Positions 15,228 through 23,051 of a stretch of 35,376 nt of DNA are shown piece by piece. Under the pieces are notes generated by a model that did not search any database, was not told where the DNA came from, and saw only the letters and a program-made list of their open reading frames with translations. Every line of letters starts with the position of its first letter. The first letter of the stretch is position 1. The stretch spans positions 1-35,376 of the forward strand of contig JAHCAN010000030.1 in NCBI GenBank assembly GCA_019634915.1. Reading direction: 5' to 3'. This DNA comes from Steroidobacteraceae bacterium. GTDB lineage: Bacteria > Pseudomonadota > Gammaproteobacteria > Steroidobacterales > Steroidobacteraceae. Position numbers and translations under genes: made by a program.

Positions 15228-17024
15228 ATGCGTTCCGCGCCGGTCATTCCGCTGCTCCTCGCGATCCTCTGCTTCCCTGGTTGTGGCGGGGGCGGAGATG
15301 GCGGCGATGCGGGCGGTGGCGCGGGGCCATCGAGTGCGGATATCAGCGTGTCGGCCTTTGTCACCGATTCCGCGGTCGTGCCGAGTCCCGCGATCATCGC
15401 CGTGTCGCTGCGCGATTTTTCGGACAAGGCGGAATACGTCCGCGTCAGCTATTCCACGCAGGGGCTGGATTCCGCGGGGTACTCCCCCAGGGACGAGCAT
15501 GCCGGTGAAATCCACGTGTACTTCCAGCGCCCTTTCTATCTGGCGCCCGGCGTCTATCACGACAGCGTCCGGATCGAGGGCTGCGAAGACAGCGACTGCA
15601 TCCGTGTCCTCCCGCAAGGCGCGCGCACCTATAGCGTGGCTTACACTGTCAAGCCGGCTACCGGTGCGAACGCGCCGACCGTCACCTTCTCGCCGCAGAG
15701 CGTGCAGTTGCAGGATCTGATCAGCAGTTCCGGCGCAACGACGAACCCGGTCATCGACGTCAATTTCACGCGGGCGCCGATTCCGCCCCGCATGGAGATC
15801 GAATCGACATCGAATGCGATCGCCCGGGTCACGACCGGCACGCAGAGCGACAGCCACCAGCAGATCCACCTGTCGCTGAAGACCCCGGTCGAACTCGGTG
15901 TCGGCACTTACACCGACACGCTCAGCATCAGGCTCTGCATCGATCCTGACTGCGTCAATCCTTACCCGGGCAATCCCTACACGCTCACCGTCGAGTATTC
16001 GATCACGAACGCGGTGGGAGGCGAGCACGGCTACACCGTCGACGTCCTGCTGCTGCCGGCGCTCGAACTCGTCGCCGACCCGGGGAGGGAGCTGCTTTAC
16101 GTCAGCCTCGAACCCGCTTCGATCGCGGTCCTGGACCCGGTCACGCGTGAGCTCGTCCACTCGGTCGATGTCGGTGAGGCGGCTTCGGCGCTTGCCGTGT
16201 CGGATGACGGCCAGTATCTCTATGCGTCCGTCAGGAGAACCGGGAAGATCCGGCGATTCCGGCTGCCGCAACTGACGCCCGACATCGACATCGAACTCGG
16301 CACGCATGCAATCTTCGGCACTCCGCTCGCGGCGAAGGACATCCAGGTCGCGCCGGCGCAGCCCGGCACGATTGCCGTCGTCCTGGCCGATGAGGCGAAC
16401 GGCACGCAGGGCGTCGTCGTGTTCGACGGCGCGACCGCCCGGGCGGATCGCATTCCGCCTCCGGTCAATCCCTATACGGACGTTGCCGCCGATGTATTGC
16501 AGTGGAATGCCGATGCCACGCTGCTCTTCGGCGCCAATTGGGTGGGTCAGAACGACAGCCTGTACGATTTCTCGGTGGATGCGGGTGGCCTGCGTGTCAG
16601 TGCGACGACCACCGGCGTCCACACGAGCTTCCAGTCGATGCGCTACGCGGAAGGACTCCTGTACTTTGACGATGGCCGCGTCTTCGATACGGCTGCACAT
16701 CGACTCGTGGATCCGATTCCGGTCGGGACCTGTTTCGTTTGTCGTACATTACCCGATGCGGAACTCGGCAAGGTCTTCGTGGCCGGTGTGTCCGTCTTCG
16801 GAGTCGGCGACAGTTTGCAGGTCCACGACATGACCACGCGCGCTCCGATCGCCGGCGCCGTATTGCCCGGTGCTCTGGGCATGCACCACCTTGCGCGCTG
16901 GGGGGCGGATGGGCTGGCCATGCTCGGCAATTTCCCCGGCTCCCTTGGCGTCATCCTGTATCGGGGGCCGCTCATCGGCGGTCAGCTTTCCGCGGCAGAC
17001 GCCACGCCGGCTCCGCCCCGGTAG
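15228..17024 (+). CDS. Lipoprotein with two cysteine-bearing beta domains and a beta-propeller-like C-terminal half
   Basis: This is a 598-residue protein with a lipoprotein-type signal (LLAILCFPGC, then a Gly-rich linker). Residues about 40-145 and 150-265 are two copies of one domain. Each ends in a similar block: GVYHDSVRIEGCEDSDC and GTYTDTLSIRLCIDPDC, then a tyrosine-rich strand ending in YTV or YSI. The C-terminal part (about 270-590) has repeats such as ELLYVSLEPASIAVLDPVTRE and GQYLYASVRRTGKIRRF that look like YVTN/NHL propeller blades. Surface binding or a structural role is possible; I cannot assign a function. Third-position GC is lower than in neighbours, which hints at acquisition. 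No clear ribosome-binding site is seen. Confidence 0.8.
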   Translation: MRSAPVIPLLLAILCFPGCGGGGDGGDAGGGAGPSSADISVSAFVTDSAVVPSPAIIAVSLRDFSDKAEYVRVSYSTQGLDSAGYSPRDEHAGEIHVYFQRPFYLAPGVYHDSVRIEGCEDSDCIRVLPQGARTYSVAYTVKPATGANAPTVTFSPQSVQLQDLISSSGATTNPVIDVNFTRAPIPPRMEIESTSNAIARVTTGTQSDSHQQIHLSLKTPVELGVGTYTDTLSIRLCIDPDCVNPYPGNPYTLTVEYSITNAVGGEHGYTVDVLLLPALELVADPGRELLYVSLEPASIAVLDPVTRELVHSVDVGEAASALAVSDDGQYLYASVRRTGKIRRFRLPQLTPDIDIELGTHAIFGTPLAAKDIQVAPAQPGTIAVVLADEANGTQGVVVFDGATARADRIPPPVNPYTDVAADVLQWNADATLLFGANWVGQNDSLYDFSVDAGGLRVSATTTGVHTSFQSMRYAEGLLYFDDGRVFDTAAHRLVDPIPVGTCFVCRTLPDAELGKVFVAGVSVFGVGDSLQVHDMTTRAPIAGAVLPGALGMHHLARWGADGLAMLGNFPGSLGVILYRGPLIGGQLSAADATPAPPR

Positions 17025-17112
17025 TGTGCGGGCAGCGCTTGCGCTGCATCCCCCTTGCGCGGGCCCCGCGATGCCCGATACTGGTCGCTCGACACAGTCC
17101 GGGTGGAAGCCG

Positions 17113-18795
17113 ATGGCGCGTTGCTGGGTGCTGGCTTGGGCATTGGTTTGCGGCGGTGCCGCGCCGTTCGCGGCGGCGGCCGTGCCGGCCTTCGAAATCG
17201 GGCGGCTCGACCCGGCTGGCGGGGATGCGTCGGCGGAAGTCGTCGCGGGCGGTGCGCTCGATTCCCGCTTCGGTGACTATTCGTTGCGTGAAGTGCGCAT
17301 GCACGGCGGGCCGTTCTGGCTGCGCCTGACCGTTCCCGACGACGCGGCGACGCCCGCTGGGCGGACGCCCGGTGCGCCGGCGCTGCTCCTCGAGAAGGGC
17401 CGGCACCTGCAGCCGGAGCTGTATTTCGATCACGCACCACTGCCGCTCGCGACGTCGCTGCCGGGCTTCAGCGGCGTGCATACGGCGGTGTACGCGCTGC
17501 CGCGCGCGCTGGTGCCGGGCGATGTGCTCTACGCGCACTTCGATGTCTCGGGCGAGGGCTCGGAGACATTGCGATTCTCGACCGGCACGCTCGACGCGGT
17601 GCTTGCCCGTGGCGCCGAGCACACGCGCATGATCGCGCTCGCGTTCGGCGCGCTGCTCGCCGTCGCGGTCGCGGCGCTGCTGATCTGGTTCGTGCTGAAG
17701 GACCGCCTGTTCATCCTCTACGCGTCGCTGTTTTCGCTGCAGGCGCTCTACATCGCCTATCTGTCGGGCGAGGGCTTCGATTGGCCGCTGCTGTCGGTGG
17801 CGGCACCGCTGACCGCGCATGCGTGGAATGTCCCGGCGGCGCTGAGCGGCGCGGCGGCCTGCCTGTTCGTGCGCGAGATCGCCGACCTCCGGCGCTACTC
17901 GTACCGCGTCTACCGCATCTACGGCTGGCTCGCGGTGCTGTTCGTGCTGCTCGCGTTCTCGAACGTCGCCACCTATTTCGACCTGGGCGGCGTCGTCGCG
18001 GCGATCGGCAACCTGCTGTTCATCGGCACCGCCGTGTTCACGCTCGCCGTCGCGTTCCTCGCCTGGCGTCGCGGCAGCCGCCCGGCGGGCTGGTTCCTGC
18101 TCGCGTGGGTGCTGCTCGAGGCGTTCACGATCGCGACCGCGTTGCGGCTGCTGTCGGGCGCCGAGGACGCGCAGTTCCTGATGTATTACGGGTTGCCGCT
18201 GTCGATGGTGGCCGCGGCGATCCTGATCGCGCTCGGTGTCGCCGATCGGCTGCGCGAGCAGCGCGTCGCGCTCTCCGAGGCCGAGCGACATGCGCAGACC
18301 GACGCGCTGACCGGCGTGCTGAACCGCCGCTCGCTGATCGAGCGGCTCGAAGTGGCCTGCGCGCGCGCGCGCGCGCGCGGCCTGCCGATCGCGCTGCTGT
18401 TCATCGATCTCGACCACTTCAAGGAGATCAACGACACCTGGGGCCACCCGGCCGGCGATGCCTGCCTCGCGGCGATCATTCCGCCGATCCAGGCGGAGCT
18501 GCGCCAGTCGGACGCGATCGGCCGCTACGGCGGCGAGGAGTTCGTCGTGATCCTGAGCAGCGCGGATGCCGCGGCCGCGCATCCGATCGCGCAGCGCATC
18601 CGCGAGCGCGTCGCCGAGGTCGTGGTCGGGGGTTACGGCAAGCCGATCCGCCTCACCTGCAGCATCGGCGTCGCGACCAGCGATGCGCTCGGTGTCTGGG
18701 GCGAGCACCTGATCGCGCATGCCGACGCGGCCGTCTACGCCGCCAAGCGCGCGGGGCGCAACCGGGTGCAGGTGGCCTCGGCACTGGCGGCCTGA
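17113..18795 (+). CDS. Membrane-bound diguanylate cyclase with 7TMR-DISM sensor module
   Basis: This protein of about 560 residues makes c-di-GMP. A signal peptide (MARCWVLAWALVCGGAAPFA) precedes a periplasmic 7TMR-DISM-type domain at about 25-170, then seven hydrophobic helices at about 175-390, then a cytoplasmic GGDEF domain. The active site reads GGEEF (473-477), and an RxxD inhibitory site (RQSD, 464-467) is intact, so both catalysis and product feedback are expected. The frame is open upstream; an ATG at 17071 is possible, but the signal peptide favours 17113, with GGAAG three bases before it. A (GC)10 tract at 18359-18378 encodes alternating Ala-Arg at the start of the GGDEF domain. 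The ligand is unknown. The stop runs into the terminator of the convergent PEP-CTERM gene. Confidence 0.93.
   Translation: MARCWVLAWALVCGGAAPFAAAAVPAFEIGRLDPAGGDASAEVVAGGALDSRFGDYSLREVRMHGGPFWLRLTVPDDAATPAGRTPGAPALLLEKGRHLQPELYFDHAPLPLATSLPGFSGVHTAVYALPRALVPGDVLYAHFDVSGEGSETLRFSTGTLDAVLARGAEHTRMIALAFGALLAVAVAALLIWFVLKDRLFILYASLFSLQALYIAYLSGEGFDWPLLSVAAPLTAHAWNVPAALSGAAACLFVREIADLRRYSYRVYRIYGWLAVLFVLLAFSNVATYFDLGGVVAAIGNLLFIGTAVFTLAVAFLAWRRGSRPAGWFLLAWVLLEAFTIATALRLLSGAEDAQFLMYYGLPLSMVAAAILIALGVADRLREQRVALSEAERHAQTDALTGVLNRRSLIERLEVACARARARGLPIALLFIDLDHFKEINDTWGHPAGDACLAAIIPPIQAELRQSDAIGRYGGEEFVVILSSADAAAAHPIAQRIRERVAEVVVGGYGKPIRLTCSIGVATSDALGVWGEHLIAHADAAVYAAKRAGRNRVQVASALAA
18359..18378. repeat. 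(GC)10 dinucleotide tract inside the diguanylate cyclase gene
   Basis: Ten uninterrupted GC units encode alternating Ala-Arg between EVAC and GLPIALLF at the start of the GGDEF domain. Loss or gain of one unit would shift the frame before the catalytic GGEEF. Alternating GC of this length can also adopt Z-form DNA. Part of the run can be explained by GC-rich codon preference. Confidence 0.85.
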
Positions 18796-18823
18796 AAAAA
18801 ACGGCCCCGCTCACAACGGGGCC
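18795..18823 (-). terminator. Intrinsic terminator of the PEP-CTERM gene
   Basis: On the minus strand GGCCCCG-TTGTGAG-CGGGGCC (stem 18823-18817 / 18809-18803) is followed by GT and then seven T residues (plus-strand A-run 18795-18801), the standard intrinsic form. It sits about 43 bp after the PEP-CTERM stop codon and abuts the stop of the convergent diguanylate cyclase gene, so it may also mark the end of that message. Confidence 0.85.
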
Positions 18824-18865
18824 ATGGTCGCTTGCTTGCTTGCTGAGGAGTGCTTCTTCTTGTGG

Positions 18866-19627
18866 TTATCCGGCTGGCGTGAGGCGGCGGCGGCGCGCGA
18901 ACGCGAGGCCCATGAGGCCGAGGCCGAAGAGCGCGAGCGAGCCCGGCTCCGGCACGTTGACGCCCTGCACCGATTCCACCATCACGACGAAGTCGTTGTA
19001 GTCGAAGTCCCACTGGCTGTGATCGAGGTCTTCCCAGGCCATCACGAATTCGTTCGGCGCCCACGGACCGGCCTTGGTGTTGCCGATCTTCACGGTGTCG
19101 CCGGTGCCCTGGTAGGCGATCATGTGATCGGCGCCGTCGCCGTTCAGCGCCGCGTCCGAATACCAGATGTGGTCGACGCTCGCGAGATAGAAGCCGAACA
19201 GGTTGTCGGCGAAGTACACGCCGGTCTCGTCGAACAGGTTGCGCACGACCTGGCCGTCGTCGAGGATCGAGAAGGTCGCCCGGCCGGAGGAGGTGCCCGC
19301 CGATGCGCTGCCCGCGAACAGCTCGACGCGGCGCGTCGGATCCGCGGCGTCGTAGATGCCGAAGCTGTTGATCGAGGCGTAGCCGGCGAGTTCGATCACG
19401 ATCTGCGAGAACGAACCGCCCGAGCCGCCGAGCATCCACAGCGAATCGTTCGCGTACTGGTCCGCGGTCACGTCGATGCTGCTCGGGCCGCCGACAGTGA
19501 TGCCGTCGAGGATCTGCTGCAGGTTCTGCTCGCCGTTGCCGGCCGACAGATTGATCGGCGTCGCATGGGCGCCGCTCGCCAGCGCGAGCGAGAGGCAGGT
19601 GAGGGGCAACAAGGTCTTGAGCATCAT
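18866..19627 (-). CDS. PEP-CTERM sorting domain protein (DUF4114-like motif)
   Basis: This 253-residue exported protein has a signal peptide (MMLKTLLPLTCLSLALASGA) and a C-terminal sorting tail: VPEPGS at 225-230, a hydrophobic helix LALFGLGLMGLAFA, and a terminal RRRR cluster. PEP-CTERM proteins are processed by an exosortase (EpsH/XrtA) and are usually tied to exopolysaccharide or biofilm matrix. The segment WEDLDHSQWDFDYNDFVVMV resembles the acidic calcium-binding-like motif of DUF4114 domains. An upstream in-frame ATG at 19681 is excluded because it lies between the -12 element and the likely transcription start; AAAGG seven bases upstream supports 19627. No exosortase is in this window. 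Confidence 0.92.
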   Translation of the reverse strand: MMLKTLLPLTCLSLALASGAHATPINLSAGNGEQNLQQILDGITVGGPSSIDVTADQYANDSLWMLGGSGGSFSQIVIELAGYASINSFGIYDAADPTRRVELFAGSASAGTSSGRATFSILDDGQVVRNLFDETGVYFADNLFGFYLASVDHIWYSDAALNGDGADHMIAYQGTGDTVKIGNTKAGPWAPNEFVMAWEDLDHSQWDFDYNDFVVMVESVQGVNVPEPGSLALFGLGLMGLAFARRRRLTPAG

Positions 19628-19683
19628 CCGGAAGCCTTTCGGTGGGGCGGCCTTCACGTCGATGGCCGCGGCGAGAGACATGG

Positions 19684-19699
19684 AGCAAGGCTTGTGCCA
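19684..19699 (-). promoter_or_regulatory. Sigma-54 (RpoN) promoter of the PEP-CTERM gene
   Basis: On the minus strand the sequence is TGGCACAAGCCTTGCT, which matches the -24/-12 consensus TGGCACG-N4-TTGCW at every defined base but one and keeps the required GG-N10-GC spacing. Transcription would begin near 19672, leaving a leader of about 45 bases with a ribosome-binding site before the ATG at 19627. RpoN control of PEP-CTERM genes, through the PrsK/PrsR-type regulators of exosortase loci, is established in related bacteria. An enhancer-binding activator is therefore required. Confidence 0.85.
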
Positions 19700-19745
19700 C
19701 GGATCACGAATTCGGGATTATGTCCGCGCGCGGGCGCAGATCCGG

Positions 19746-19835
19746 TGTCAGGATGTGAGCCAGCGCGCATTTCCGGGGCGCCCGGCGCGCGCCGCGGACG
19801 GGCCGCGGCGCGCTGTCGCAGCCCGACTGTCAGGA
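19746..19835. promoter_or_regulatory. Repeated octamer TGTCAGGA upstream of the sigma-54 promoter
   Basis: TGTCAGGA occurs at 19746-19753 and again at 19828-19835, 82 bp apart and in the same orientation. Both lie 50-150 bp upstream of the sigma-54 promoter, the usual range for activator sites. They may be recognition half-sites for the enhancer-binding protein, or chance; only two copies are available. Confidence 0.3.
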
Positions 19836-19872
19836 AATTCGACGTTCGCGGAGCCCTTCGATCGAGGTGGAC

Positions 19873-22131
19873 ATGCGTTTGATGAAGAGAGTCGTGGCGA
19901 GCCTGTTGCTGTGCGTGGCGGGTGGGATCGTGTACGCGCAGTCCGCCAGCGACGTGATTCCGCGTCCACCCGAACTGCAGGCCGACGTCGACTTCTGGAT
20001 CCGCGTCTATTCGCAGATCACGACCAATGACGGCTTCCTGCACGACGAGCGCGACCTGTCGGTCGTCTACGAGACCCTGCGCTTTGCGCCGAACACGCCG
20101 CCGAAGGAACGCGGGAAAGTCGTCGACGAGGCGCGCAAGCGCTACCAGGAAATCCTCGACCGGCTCGCGGCCGGGCCCGCGCCCGATGCGCTGTCGGACG
20201 AAGAGACGCGCGTGCGTCAGCTGTGGGGCAAGGCGGGGGCCGAGCGGCTGAAGCTCGCGCGCGACGGCATCCGCTTCCAGCTCGGCCAGGCCGACCGCTT
20301 CCACGCCGGACTCGTGCGTGCGGGTGCCTGGGAGGCGCACATCGCGCAGACACTGGCCAATCTCGGCCTGCCGCCGGAGATCGCGGCGCTGCCGCACGTC
20401 GAGTCCTCGTTCAATCCGGCCGCGTACTCGAAGGTCGGCGCCGCGGGGCTGTGGCAGTTCATGCGCTCGACCGGGCGCCGCTATCTGCGCATCGACAGCG
20501 CGGTCGACGAGCGCATGGATCCATTCCGCTCGACCGAGGCGGCCGCGCAGCTGCTGTCGTACAACTATCGCCTGCTCGGCACCTGGCCGCTCGCGCTGAC
20601 CGCGTACAATCACGGCGCGGCCGGCATGCGCCGCGCGACCGAAGCCACGGGCACGACCGACTTCGTGCGCATCAATCGCAGCTATCGCAGCCCGTCGTTC
20701 GGCTTCGCGTCGCGCAATTTCTATCCGTCGTTCCTCGCCGCGCTGACGATCGACCAGAACCCGGAGAAATACTTCGGCCCGATCGAGCGCTCGCCCGAGG
20801 CGAAGTTCAGCGAAGTGGCGCTGTCGGCCTATGTGCCGGTGCGCGCACTCGAACGCGCGCTGTCGATCGAGCGCGCGACGCTGCGCGAGCTGAACCCGGC
20901 GCTGCTGCCGACGGTCTGGAATGGCGAGCGGCTGGTGCCGCGCGGCTACCGGCTGCGGCTGCCCGGCAATGTCGGTGCGGCGCTGACGAGCGAGGCGCTG
21001 GCGGCGCGCCTGCCGGCCGGCGAGCAATACGTCGCGCAGATCGAATCGCGCTCGCACCGGATCAAGCGTGGCGAGACGCTGGCGGGCATCGCGCAGCATT
21101 ACGGTCTCAAGACGCGCGAGCTCGCGGCACTGAACGGCCTGCCGGACGACGCGGAGCTCAGGACGGGTCGCAGCCTGCGCCTGCCGGAACGCCGGCCCGC
21201 GCTCGTGTCCTCGCCGCGCGGCGCGGCGGTGGCTGCCGCGGCGGCGGAGCCGGCGGCGGCCGCGCCGGGGCGCGTGCACGTCGTCAAGCGCGGCGATTCG
21301 CTGTCGGCGATCGCGACACGCAACGGAGTCAGCGAGCGCGAGCTGATGCGCATCAACGGCCTGCGCAATCCGAACTACATCTTCGAAGGGCAGCGCCTGC
21401 TGCTCGCCGCGGGCGATGCCGAGCCCGCGGTCGCGGTTGCAGTGGGCGGCTCGGTGGCTGCCCCCAGCCCGGCCGCCACCGCCACCGCCGCCGCCAGCGT
21501 CGTCGCCGAGCCGCCCGCTGCGGTCGCGGCGGACAGCGCGACCCCGGCGGTACGCGAGAGCAAGGAGGACGAAGCCGCGGTCATCGCGAGTGCGCGGCGC
21601 GCGAGCCGTGCCGAGCCGGTGTCGGCGGGCGAGGCCGAGGCGCTGGGTCCCGCGCTGGTGGCTGGCAGCGAGTCGACACCCGCCTCGACCGACCCTGTGG
21701 ACTACAGCGTCGCGCCCGATTCGACCATCCGCGTGGTCGCGGCCGAGACGCTGGGGCATTACGCCGACTGGCTCGGCATCGGCGCCTCGCGGCTGCGCCA
21801 GTTGAACAAGCTGCGCTCCGGCCAGCCGGTCCTGCTCGGCAACAGGCTCAAGCTCGACCTCGGCAAGGTGAGCGCGGAGGAGTTCGAGCGCAAACGGCGC
21901 GAGTATCACTACGCGCTGCAGGCGAATTTCTTCAACGCGAACCGCATTCTCGGCACCGAGATCTACGTCGTGCGCCGCGGCGACTCGCTGTGGAGCATCA
22001 CGCAGCGCTATGCACGCGTGCCCGCCTGGCTGCTGCAGCAGTACAACCCCGACGTGAATCTCGGCGAGTTGCGACCGGGTGCGCAGGTCGTGGTGCCGAA
22101 GGTCGAGGTCGTTCCCGAGGGAAGCGGCTGA
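19873..22131 (+). CDS. mltD: MltD-like lytic transglycosylase with four LysM domains
   Basis: This 752-residue secreted murein hydrolase cleaves the glycan strand of peptidoglycan with 1,6-anhydro product formation. The signal peptide is MRLMKRVVASLLLCVAGGIV. The SLT domain has the catalytic Glu in PHVESSFNP (E177), then GLWQFMRSTGRRY and LTAYNHG. LysM repeats follow at about 395-437, 468-512, 617-662 and 697-743, with an Ala/Pro-rich linker at about 513-600. E. coli MltD has two LysM domains, so this protein is larger. The signal ends YAQ with no lipobox Cys, so it looks soluble rather than lipid-anchored. GAGG five bases before the ATG at 19873 supports that start over a GTG at 19867. Confidence 0.93.
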   Translation: MRLMKRVVASLLLCVAGGIVYAQSASDVIPRPPELQADVDFWIRVYSQITTNDGFLHDERDLSVVYETLRFAPNTPPKERGKVVDEARKRYQEILDRLAAGPAPDALSDEETRVRQLWGKAGAERLKLARDGIRFQLGQADRFHAGLVRAGAWEAHIAQTLANLGLPPEIAALPHVESSFNPAAYSKVGAAGLWQFMRSTGRRYLRIDSAVDERMDPFRSTEAAAQLLSYNYRLLGTWPLALTAYNHGAAGMRRATEATGTTDFVRINRSYRSPSFGFASRNFYPSFLAALTIDQNPEKYFGPIERSPEAKFSEVALSAYVPVRALERALSIERATLRELNPALLPTVWNGERLVPRGYRLRLPGNVGAALTSEALAARLPAGEQYVAQIESRSHRIKRGETLAGIAQHYGLKTRELAALNGLPDDAELRTGRSLRLPERRPALVSSPRGAAVAAAAAEPAAAAPGRVHVVKRGDSLSAIATRNGVSERELMRINGLRNPNYIFEGQRLLLAAGDAEPAVAVAVGGSVAAPSPAATATAAASVVAEPPAAVAADSATPAVRESKEDEAAVIASARRASRAEPVSAGEAEALGPALVAGSESTPASTDPVDYSVAPDSTIRVVAAETLGHYADWLGIGASRLRQLNKLRSGQPVLLGNRLKLDLGKVSAEEFERKRREYHYALQANFFNANRILGTEIYVVRRGDSLWSITQRYARVPAWLLQQYNPDVNLGELRPGAQVVVPKVEVVPEGSG

Positions 22132-22267
22132 AGGGGAGTGGCGGACTGCCCGCGGCGATGGGCCATGGCTTTGGGCCATCGCGATGCGCCAAGGCGATAG
22201 GCGATGCGCCGCCTGGTTCCTCCACCCGCTGCGCCGGCGCCGCCGGCGCCGCACGTTTGTGTCCCGC

Positions 22268-22329
22268 TGCGGCAGCTATCAACGGCCGGACAAATTCGCC
22301 GTTTTTGTCCGCATGTTGATAGCTGGGCA
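22268..22329. repeat. 62-bp two-module palindrome (REP- or MITE-like)
   Basis: An outer perfect 11-bp arm pair, CAGCTATCAAC (22273-22283) and GTTGATAGCTG (22315-22325), encloses an inner perfect 8-bp pair, CGGACAAA (22287-22294) and TTTGTCCG (22304-22311). GGC/CAT is an unpaired step between modules, and the loop is nine bases. TGC/GCA extends the outer stem after a GG/GG mismatch. An A6 run follows on the plus strand. The arms are less GC-rich than the surroundings. It could be a repeated palindromic element, a cruciform, or a terminator for minus-strand transcripts. Confidence 0.85.
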
Positions 22330-22415
22330 AAAAAGACGGGGCGACGAGCCGGGGCGACCGTTGAGTCGCCGGAGGCTCTCCGCCGCACCTCTGCACTGTT
22401 CGTCACGCCGCCTGC

Positions 22416-22463
22416 CGCTGCGCCACCCCGTCGCTATGCCATCCCGTCGCTGCGCCATCCCAG
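22416..22463. repeat. Three tandem 16-bp repeats
   Basis: Units at 22416-22431, 22432-22447 and 22448-22463 read CGCTGCGCCACCCCGT, CGCTATGCCATCCCGT and CGCTGCGCCATCCCAG, differing at two to four positions. A partial CGCT follows. The unit length is not a multiple of three, in keeping with a noncoding tract. It lies just beyond the stop of the convergent lipoprotein gene. Confidence 0.8.
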
Positions 22464-22490
22464 CGCTTCGCGGCCGTGCGGCCCGGGCCG

Positions 22491-23051
22491 CTACTCCCGC
22501 ACCCTCTCGCTGAACGCCGCGAGATCGCGGTCCCGTGACCCGTCACTCGCGAACCGGTCCTCGCCGATCTCGATCCCGAGGCGCGCGCCGCTCGCCAGGC
22601 AGTCGAGCCAGCGGGTGTCGATCGGTATCACGTGGACGGCATTCCACGCGGCCGGTGCGCGGTAGGGGAGTCGCGACAGGCCCATGCCGGCGGGCGGCAT
22701 GCCGCCCGCGAGCCGTGCCGCGAGTGTTGCGACGAGCTCGCCACAGTGGACTGCCGGCATGACCATGCCGTCGCCCGCGAACGAGGCCCACAGATACAGC
22801 TGCCGCTCGCCCATGCGGTTGGTCTCGAAGGGCGCGAGATAGGCGAACGGATCGGCATTGCGCTCGCGCGGCGCCGTCGCAAGCAGTTCGACCGGCGCGC
22901 CGAGTCGCAGCACCGTGGTCGCGGTGTCGCGGTCGATCTGCTCCTGCACGGGCTCGGCCGGCGCGGTCGCGCAGGCCGCGATCAGGCCGGCCGCGACAAG
23001 CGCGATTGGCGCGATCAGCCGGGTCGTGGCGATCTTCGCGGCCCGCTTCAT
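22491..23051 (-). CDS. Hypothetical lipoprotein, 186 residues
   Basis: I do not recognise the family. The product has a lipoprotein signal (ALVAAGLIAAC, anchor C27) followed by about 160 residues of predicted periplasmic protein with GERQLYLWASFAGDGMVMPAV and NAVHVIPIDTRWLDCLASGA as its most regular segments. Two further cysteines lie in AVHCGEL and WLDCLAS. The frame is open upstream to 23507, but the signal peptide sets the start at 23051. It is divergent from the L,D-transpeptidase gene across 136 bp and converges on the repeat-rich gap. An envelope role is likely only from the signal and the neighbours. Confidence 0.72.
   Translation of the reverse strand: MKRAAKIATTRLIAPIALVAAGLIAACATAPAEPVQEQIDRDTATTVLRLGAPVELLATAPRERNADPFAYLAPFETNRMGERQLYLWASFAGDGMVMPAVHCGELVATLAARLAGGMPPAGMGLSRLPYRAPAAWNAVHVIPIDTRWLDCLASGARLGIEIGEDRFASDGSRDRDLAAFSERVRE

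Larger units (their letters stand above)
22132..22490. other. Repeat-rich noncoding gap after mltD
   Basis: This 359-bp interval has no supportable gene; open frames here lack start signals and family motifs. It holds short direct repeats of GCGATGSGCC (22155, 22181, 22201), a CATCGCGATG palindrome (22177-22186), a GGCGCC-GCC-GGCGCC inverted repeat near 22229-22245, the long two-module palindrome (22268-22329), a GGCGAC/GTCGCC hairpin near 22350-22375, and three tandem 16-bp units (22416-22463). It separates mltD (plus) from a convergent lipoprotein gene. Confidence 0.7.

Noticed and set aside
16972-18720. A 582-codon open frame antisense to the diguanylate cyclase gene
   Set aside because: Arg/Glu/Gln-rich shadow of a protein with clear membrane helices and GGEEF on the plus strand.
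19654-22254. An 866-codon open frame antisense to mltD
   Set aside because: It has low-complexity Arg/Ala/Gln composition, no start signal, and mirrors a full lytic transglycosylase.
22416-22463. A CRISPR array
   Set aside because: The 16-bp units are directly adjacent with no spacers, and there are no cas genes.
22204-22665. A 153-codon plus-strand gene after mltD
   Set aside because: It runs through the palindrome and tandem repeats and into the convergent lipoprotein gene, with no family motif and no ribosome-binding site.
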